From positions 3,633 through 15,736 of the forward strand of contig PBVO01000022.1 in assembly GCA_002729015.1 (NCBI GenBank): a DNA stretch of 12,104 nucleotides. The letters are read 5' to 3'. A program made the translations under genes and the position numbers. The notes beneath the pieces are model-generated. The model ran no database searches and was not told the origin of the DNA. It worked only from the letters and a program-made list of their open reading frames with translations. Origin of the DNA: Candidatus Poribacteria bacterium. GTDB taxonomy: Bacteria > Poribacteria > WGA-4E > UBA9662. Every line of letters begins with the position of its first letter. The first letter of the stretch is position 1. Shown piece by piece: positions 7,533-12,104 of this stretch.

Positions 7533-8259
7533 CGTTAGTTACTCCAAAATATGCCTCGTTTACAACAGGACTTTCCGAAATTTCTTTAGGTGATCCCTCT
7601 GCGATCTTGGATCCGTGATGTATTACTACCAATCTCTCGCTTAGGTTCATTAAAGCTCTCATAACATGTTCAATAATAATGAGTGTAAGGCTTTGTTCCT
7701 TTTGAAGAGCCATTATCATTTTTGATGCCTCTGAGACCTCTGCAGGAGTTAAACCAGCCATTACTTCATCAAGTAGCAGTAGGTTGGGCTGAGTTGCGAG
7801 AGATCGTGCAATCTCCAGTCTCTTTCTTCCCGCTAGTGTTAAAGTTCCAGCTATATCTAATTTTCTGTCTACTAGTCCAACTTTAGCCAAGATTTCTGTA
7901 GCTTCTCTCCTTGCACTTGAGCCCGAGTGTTGACGACCCTTCCCATAGAGAGAGCCAATCATTACATTTTCTAGTACCGTAAGGCCAGCAAATGGTCTGA
8001 CAATTTGAAACGCTCTACCTACTCCCAATCGATTAATTTGATCGGCTCGTAGTCGATCTGTTCTCTGGTCTTGGAACCAGATTTCTCCTGTCGTGGGTTT
8101 TTGATTTCCTGATATCAAGTTGAATAGGGTTGTTTTACCTGCACCATTAGCACCCATCAGTCCGACAATTTCTCCCTTTTCCACTGACAGATTGATAGAT
8201 TTTACTGCCTGAAGCCCGCCAAAAGTTTTACTAACATTTTTTAATTCAAGAATTTTCAT
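7525..8259 (-). CDS. livG: Branched-chain amino-acid-type ABC transporter ATP-binding protein LivG
   Basis: A 244-residue ATPase when started at the ATG of MKILELKNVSKTFGG (complement of 8257-8259). A longer frame reaches 8322 but adds 21 residues unlike the family and overlaps livM by 77 bases, so the short start is preferred; it overlaps livM by only 14 bases. Walker A is GANGAGKT (36-43). Walker B is LLLLDEV (160-166) with MAGLTP following, and the H-loop is H198. The signature region is LTLAGRK (140-146) instead of the textbook LSxGQ-type motif, and the Walker B DEP is DEV. My recollection is that a LivG subgroup shares this LTLAGRKRLE...DEVMAGL pattern, so the protein is probably active. 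It pairs with LivF to drive import. Shine-Dalgarno candidates (GGGAAG close to the ATG, GGAA further out) are not decisive. Confidence 0.9.
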   Translation of the reverse strand: MKILELKNVSKTFGGLQAVKSINLSVEKGEIVGLMGANGAGKTTLFNLISGNQKPTTGEIWFQDQRTDRLRADQINRLGVGRAFQIVRPFAGLTVLENVMIGSLYGKGRQHSGSSARREATEILAKVGLVDRKLDIAGTLTLAGRKRLEIARSLATQPNLLLLDEVMAGLTPAEVSEASKMIMALQKEQSLTLIIIEHVMRALMNLSERLVVIHHGSKIAEGSPKEISESPVVNEAYFGVTNDE

Positions 8260-9172
8260 ACTTCCCAAATTTCCGGTATGATAAAATCCAACCATGTATC
8301 CCTTGGGGGGCTTTAAGGACAAAGATTATAAGAAGAATGCCCAAGATTATCATGTAAATTTCTGGCCAGTTAGCCCATAGTAATTCCTGTAATAATACCA
8401 AAGCCAGTGCTCCATATATTGGACCAGGGGCGTCATCTCCACCTCCAATTATTGCCATGGATACAATGGTGAAGGAAGTGACTGGATTAAATACATCCAT
8501 AGGTTCAAAGTAACTATTCCTTAATATCATTACAGCGCCTACCATACTTGGAACTGTCGCAGAGATAGCAAATGCAAGTGCCTTAAAACGTGCCACATCA
8601 ATTCCAAGTGTCTCCGCGGCTTCTTCATTTTCTCTAATAGCCCGTAATCCAAAACCAAAACGAGAACGACGTACAAAATAAGTAACAAGAATTGAAATTA
8701 GTGCCAGACTTAAAATCAAGTAATATAAAATTTCAAGGCTGGGAGCACCAAAAACAAGGCGCCCAAATTTCCCCATACCTGCCTCTACATTTATTACAAT
8801 AAATTTTATGAGTTCCGCTAAGCCGAATGTGAGAATAACAAAATAAGGTCCTCTAACCCTTAGACACGGATATCCGATCACAAACGCTAAAATAAATCCT
8901 ACTAAACCAGCGATAATGATGGATAGAATAAAAGGTATAGTATTAAAGCAAAGGACCATAACGTACGCACCTACACCAAAAAAAACTGCGTGTCCCAATG
9001 AAATGTATCCAGTCATCGCGGATAGGATTACCCAGCTTTGGGTTAATGCTATCCACATTAGCAGTGTTAAACCAAGACCCATAACATATTCACTACCAAG
9101 CATAGGAATGCCTAAAAATATAAATGTAATTAAAGCTGCGAACCCTATGACTCGATTGGATGGTAAGGTCAT
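8246..9172 (-). CDS. livM: Branched-chain amino-acid-type ABC transporter permease LivM
   Basis: A 308-residue inner-membrane permease with about eight to ten hydrophobic segments. Family landmarks include GYISLGHAVFFGVGAY in the N-terminal third, LRVRGPYFVILTFGLAEL in the middle, and the IIGGGDDAPGPIYGA loop near the C-terminus, which corresponds to the GG.G...GP..GA motif contacting the ATPases. The chosen ATG (complement of 9170-9172) overlaps the livH stop by four bases (ATGA) and has AGAGG at 9179-9183. An upstream in-frame start at 9214 would add 14 charged residues and a long overlap, so it is rejected. With LivH it forms the translocation channel. Confidence 0.92.
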   Translation of the reverse strand: MTLPSNRVIGFAALITFIFLGIPMLGSEYVMGLGLTLLMWIALTQSWVILSAMTGYISLGHAVFFGVGAYVMVLCFNTIPFILSIIIAGLVGFILAFVIGYPCLRVRGPYFVILTFGLAELIKFIVINVEAGMGKFGRLVFGAPSLEILYYLILSLALISILVTYFVRRSRFGFGLRAIRENEEAAETLGIDVARFKALAFAISATVPSMVGAVMILRNSYFEPMDVFNPVTSFTIVSMAIIGGGDDAPGPIYGALALVLLQELLWANWPEIYMIILGILLIIFVLKAPQGIHGWILSYRKFGKYENS

Positions 9173-10059
9173 TTGATACCTCTCTCTTTTCCAAATATAC
9201 CTTTTGGCCTCCAAATCAAAACAGCTATAAAAACCCCATAAATTAGAATGGATCGCATGCTTGCGGTGGTCAAAACAACTCCATAAACTTCTATAAATGC
9301 CAGAAGAAAAGCTCCGGCTAGGCCCCCAGCTAAATTACCTAAACCGCCGATAATGATTACAACAAATGCGGCTATAGTAAATGGGAATCCCATAAACGGT
9401 GAAACTTGCTCCAACATGCTTACTAGGCATCCAGTAAGCCCTGCTATTGCAAAACCGAGAGAGAAGCTTACCAGGCGGGTTTTTTCAACATTTATACCTA
9501 CTAAGTTTGCCGCATCCGGTTGCTGAATTAATGCTCTTATTGACAGCCCTATCATAGAGTATCGAAAAAATAATATACTTATCAGACACACCGATAGGCC
9601 AGTTACAAGAACAAAAAGTCTGCCAGTTGTAACTTGAAAAGCCCCAAATTGGATAATGTCATTAAAGTAGGAGTAACCCCTCGCGGTTGGTGTAAAAGCG
9701 AATGCAATTATATTTTGAAAAATGATAGATGCTCCAAACAAAACAAGTAACGAGTTTGCCTCAATTTGTTCGATTACTTTGGATGATTTTAGTACTCGTT
9801 TACATACGAAATAATATAGAATTGCTCCTAGGGCTCCACCTAAGGCAAAAGCTATAAACATTGAGTAAATTGGACCTATACCCGTAAGGGTAAATAGCCA
9901 GAATGCCAGATAGCCCCCTAGCATTAATACCTCTCCGTGAGCCACGTTCAGCAAGCGCATTGTCCCATAAATTAAATTTAGCCCCAATGCGATGAGACCG
10001 TATATTCCCCCAAGAACCAGAGCTGAAATGAGTAGTTGGCCACTCATCAGATCAGTCAT
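9169..10059 (-). CDS. livH: Branched-chain amino-acid-type ABC transporter permease LivH
   Basis: A 296-residue inner-membrane permease, normal length for LivH, with about eight hydrophobic segments. The N-terminal GGIYGLIALGLNLIYGTMRL followed by NVAHGEVLMLGGY is the family signature, and FVVIIIGGLGNLAGGLAGA near the C-terminus is the coupling-loop region. The ATG is preceded by GAGGTGG (10064-10070), which lies directly after the U-tract of the hairpin between this gene and the binding-protein gene. The end overlaps livM by four bases. It partners LivM in the membrane channel. Confidence 0.93.
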   Translation of the reverse strand: MTDLMSGQLLISALVLGGIYGLIALGLNLIYGTMRLLNVAHGEVLMLGGYLAFWLFTLTGIGPIYSMFIAFALGGALGAILYYFVCKRVLKSSKVIEQIEANSLLVLFGASIIFQNIIAFAFTPTARGYSYFNDIIQFGAFQVTTGRLFVLVTGLSVCLISILFFRYSMIGLSIRALIQQPDAANLVGINVEKTRLVSFSLGFAIAGLTGCLVSMLEQVSPFMGFPFTIAAFVVIIIGGLGNLAGGLAGAFLLAFIEVYGVVLTTASMRSILIYGVFIAVLIWRPKGIFGKERGIK

Positions 10060-10070
10060 CTTACCACCTC

Positions 10071-10116
10071 AAAAAAATAGGAAGCTACTATATTATCTCT
10101 AATCTAGCAGCTTCCT
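10071..10116 (-). terminator. Terminator-like hairpin between binding-protein and livH genes
   Basis: On the - strand an arm AGGAAGCTGCTA pairs with TAGTAGCTTCCT (plus-strand arms 10105-10116 and 10079-10090). This makes a 12-bp stem with one G-U wobble and a 14-nt loop, followed by A and seven U (10071-10077). The wobble pairs only in the - strand transcript; in the + strand copy it would be A-C. That fits a structure selected in the transporter mRNA. It is placed to let most transcripts stop after the binding-protein gene, giving excess binding protein over permease, with partial read-through into livHMGF. The livH ribosome site begins immediately after the U-run. Confidence 0.72.
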
Positions 10117-10138
10117 TTACACATATTTAGTAAAATGA

Positions 10139-11314
10139 CTACTTCCAAGCCGGCTTTGAAATGATTTTAGCTGTGGCCTGTTTGGGTGGCCATATGATGT
10201 GGATTTTCCCATCTTGTATTTGAGACATCATAGTTGGAAGAAGAACGTTCATAACGCCCTCAAAACGAACGGGGCCATTAATAGTCTGGAAGGTCTCAGA
10301 GGAAATAGTTTTTCTCAACTTGTCTCTGTTCAATCCTGACTTTGCCACCGCTTGTTCCAGTATCTCAACTGACATTTGGGTCATAGGTGCATCTAATGTG
10401 TCCGGAGGACCCTTCCATCTAGCAGTATAATCATCATAAAACTTTTTGGCATTTGGCCAATCTTTTCGATAGGGTGTCCAGTGTCCCATTGTAATTAGGC
10501 CATTAGCCGCTGGACCAAATATTCCTCCAAAAAATCCGTATTGTGGTCCTAATAAAACAACCTGCGTCTTTGCATTTAAACCCACCTCTCTGGCACCCTT
10601 AGCATATAAAACAGAATCACCTGGATAGGTGTACGCGAGGACTGCGTCTGCATTTGCGGATTTTACCTTTGTCAACAGGGCAGTTAGGTCCTTTACGCCC
10701 GGAGGATAATCTTCGTTAACTAATAATTTTATCCCGGCTTTCTTTAATGCAGGTATAATAAATTTTTTGTTTTCCTGAGTATATTGAAGTTGGTTAGTAA
10801 TCAGAGATACTGATTTTACTCCTTGATTTTGAAGTATTTCTGCTATTGCTGTACTTTGCACGTCCGGGAAAGATGATGTTGGAAACCAGATATTTTTAGC
10901 TTTTACATCTCTTAAAAGTACGGAGGCTGCTGAATTTCCAACCATTGGAAATTTGTATCTCTCCAGCACACCAACTATTGCTACATGAAGGGCGGTACCC
11001 CAAGGAGCTAAAAGTAAATCAACTTTATCTTTTGTAATTAGTTTTTCATAAATCTGTACTGCTTTAGCCGTATTTGACTGATCATCATAAAAAACAAGCT
11101 TTATAGGATGTCGCTTCCCACCAACTGTTAAACCGCCTGCGGCGTTGACCTGCTCACCCCACAATTTGTAAGTGTTTAGCTGAGAGCCTGCAGCTGCAGC
11201 AAAAATGCCAGTCTTGGAAATTGAAAAACCAACTTTGACATCTTTAGCTTCTGTGTTCTTCGACGAAAAACAAAGAAACAGCATAAGCAAAGCTAGAAAT
11301 ACTTTTCTCAACAT
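10139..11314 (-). CDS. Periplasmic substrate-binding protein of Liv-type ABC transporter (LivK-like, type I fold)
   Basis: A 391-residue secreted protein. Residues 1-23 are a typical Sec signal peptide: MLRK, a hydrophobic core, then TEA before KDVKVG, with cleavage expected after A23. C15 lies in the hydrophobic core but lacks a proper lipobox, so a lipoprotein is unlikely. The mature part starts with the family's VKVGFSISKTG strand and contains VNAAGGLTVGGK and LVFYDDQSN, typical of the Periplasmic_binding_6 / Peripla_BP fold. It captures ligand in the periplasm and delivers it to LivHM. Ligand specificity in this family ranges over amino acids, amides, urea and aromatic acids. The neighbouring catabolic genes hint at a heterocyclic or aromatic acid, which is inference. 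The start has a strong AGGGGGAG site at 11319-11326. It is the first gene of the operon and is separated from livH by 79 bases containing a terminator-like hairpin. Confidence 0.9.
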   Translation of the reverse strand: MLRKVFLALLMLFLCFSSKNTEAKDVKVGFSISKTGIFAAAAGSQLNTYKLWGEQVNAAGGLTVGGKRHPIKLVFYDDQSNTAKAVQIYEKLITKDKVDLLLAPWGTALHVAIVGVLERYKFPMVGNSAASVLLRDVKAKNIWFPTSSFPDVQSTAIAEILQNQGVKSVSLITNQLQYTQENKKFIIPALKKAGIKLLVNEDYPPGVKDLTALLTKVKSANADAVLAYTYPGDSVLYAKGAREVGLNAKTQVVLLGPQYGFFGGIFGPAANGLITMGHWTPYRKDWPNAKKFYDDYTARWKGPPDTLDAPMTQMSVEILEQAVAKSGLNRDKLRKTISSETFQTINGPVRFEGVMNVLLPTMMSQIQDGKIHIIWPPKQATAKIISKPAWK

Positions 11315-11384
11315 AATTCTCCCCCTTTATTATTAAATTATTTAACTTAGTTACCCCAAAAATATCCTAAACTTTGGAAAATCA

Positions 11385-11430
11385 ACTATCCTGGGCTACT
11401 TTAGTATATCTAGGGATAGTCTACATGCAA
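11385..11430 (-). promoter_or_regulatory. Candidate sigma70-type promoter with inverted repeat upstream of binding-protein gene
   Basis: On the - strand TTGCAT (11425-11430) and TATACT (11403-11408) are separated by 16 bases, a reasonable -35/-10 pair. This would give a 5' leader of about 80 bases before the ATG at 11314. An inverted repeat, ACTATCC (11414-11420 on the complement) and GGATAGT (11385-11391 on the complement), with 22 bases between the arms, brackets the -10 element and could be an operator for a local regulator. Both calls rest on pattern only. Confidence 0.35.
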
Positions 11431-11463
11431 ATAAAATAAATGAGCTTTAATCATCATGGTATT

Positions 11464-12104
11464 TTATGTCTTAAGAGTAGCCAATTCTTTTGAAGTTAGG
11501 TAAAAATAGGTCAAAAGTGTAAACAAAACTAGTACTGCCCCGTAAAACACCATCAAGTTTGGTTGTTCTCCAGTTCCCATCCAGACCCAAAATGGTCCAA
11601 GTATCATTTCTAAAAGTACAAGAAGGCTTACATTTGTTGCAGAGGTGTATCGGGGTGCAAAAGCAAGACAGATTAGGGCAGTTGGCATTACTACGATCCC
11701 CATTAAAAGGATGGGAATAATATTTCCACCAAAAATTGAGGAATCAGGTGAGACCATAAAGCCAACTAAGCAAGATATTAAATTTCCTAGAGCTACTGCC
11801 AATATTATAGGAGTATTTGGGTATTTTCTTGATAGTATAAAAAAGAGTGACAGTCCGAAGGCGCTTATCAAACTAAATATGCCACCCAAGAATATATTGC
11901 CGGATGGATTGTTTATAGGGGCTTGAGCATTAAATATTACAATCAGTACTCCGATAAAACAAAAAAATACGGCTAGCCAAGTTAACGAGGCGGGTTTTTC
12001 TCGAAGAATAATAATACTCAAAATGGCTGCCATAATTGGCATGGTAGCCAGAGTGCTCAAGACTACGGTAATCTGGGTCTCTGTTGTTGCAAAGTTAAAA
12101 GAAA
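11464..12104 (-). CDS. EamA/DMT-family transporter, 5' truncated by window edge
   Basis: The frame stays open to the window edge, so the TTG at 12060 is an internal leucine and not the start. About 212 residues are visible out of a usual 290-300: the end of the first EamA repeat (the FATTETQITVV...LREKPASLTWLAVFFCFIGVLIVIF region) and the whole second repeat of five hydrophobic helices, ending in a short polar tail. The LREKP motif followed by a helix with GV(L/I)(I/L) is typical of drug/metabolite transporters of ten transmembrane segments. These inner-membrane proteins export amino acids, metabolites or drugs; the substrate is not deducible. It lies 149 bases upstream of the binding-protein gene on the same strand and could be read in the same direction, but the gap contains a candidate promoter, so it may be a separate unit. 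Confidence 0.85.
   Translation of the reverse strand, partial: SFNFATTETQITVVLSTLATMPIMAAILSIIILREKPASLTWLAVFFCFIGVLIVIFNAQAPINNPSGNIFLGGIFSLISAFGLSLFFILSRKYPNTPIILAVALGNLISCLVGFMVSPDSSIFGGNIIPILLMGIVVMPTALICLAFAPRYTSATNVSLLVLLEMILGPFWVWMGTGEQPNLMVFYGAVLVLFTLLTYFYLTSKELATLKT

Noticed and set aside
6916..7593. A 225-residue open frame on the + strand
   Set aside because: It lies opposite livF and the end of livG, which have full ABC ATPase motifs; its serine-rich translation has no recognisable domain.
8257..8322. Longer livG start at 8322
   Set aside because: The extra 21 residues do not resemble the family N-terminus and would overlap livM by 77 bases; the ATG at 8259 gives the standard N-terminus.
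9173..9214. Longer livM start at 9214
   Set aside because: The ATGA overlap with livH at 9169-9172 and AGAGG upstream give a better start; the extension is a charged segment unlike the family.
11425..11463. Intrinsic terminator after the EamA gene
   Set aside because: A 5-bp stem with one wobble followed by a broken T-rich stretch is the best available; not strong enough to report as a feature.

Overview
The window reads as a compact, AT-rich bacterial region (roughly 40 % GC by eye). Genes are tightly packed, start codons overlap stop codons, and Shine-Dalgarno sites are G-rich. A Liv-type ABC transporter beside a molybdenum hydroxylase operon, with an EamA exporter at the edge, fits a marine or environmental proteobacterium, most likely an alphaproteobacterium. 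That placement is an inference from gene content. No rRNA, tRNA, CRISPR, insertion sequence or phage gene was seen.

The left half (1-6789, all + strand) is one operon-like block. It begins inside a truncated gene of the NicX / 2,5-dihydroxypyridine dioxygenase-like family and continues with a complete paralogue of it. Next come the three subunits of a molybdenum hydroxylase of the xanthine dehydrogenase / CO dehydrogenase superfamily: a medium FAD subunit with an N-terminal CoxG-like (SRPBCC) domain fused to it, a small 2x[2Fe-2S] subunit, and a large molybdopterin subunit. An alpha/beta hydrolase of the HSL / formamidase-like group closes the block. The large subunit carries AFRGFG rather than the cysteine-containing CO dehydrogenase loop, so it is a hydroxylase of an organic, probably heterocyclic, substrate and not a CO dehydrogenase.

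The right half (6819-11314, all - strand, convergent with the first block) is a complete branched-chain-amino-acid-type ABC importer. In transcription order it is a periplasmic binding protein (livK-like), permeases livH and livM, and ATPases livG and livF. A terminator-like hairpin lies between the binding protein and livH. A candidate promoter with an inverted repeat lies upstream of the binding protein. A truncated EamA/DMT transporter occupies 11464-12104 on the - strand.

Working model (inference): the ABC system imports an aromatic N-heterocycle or related acid, the molybdenum hydroxylase hydroxylates the ring, one or both NicX-like enzymes open it, and the alpha/beta hydrolase removes the formamide or a similar group. 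This mirrors the logic of nicotinate (nic) and picolinate (pic) catabolism but with a different set of parts. The CoxG-FAD subunit fusion is the most distinctive single feature.
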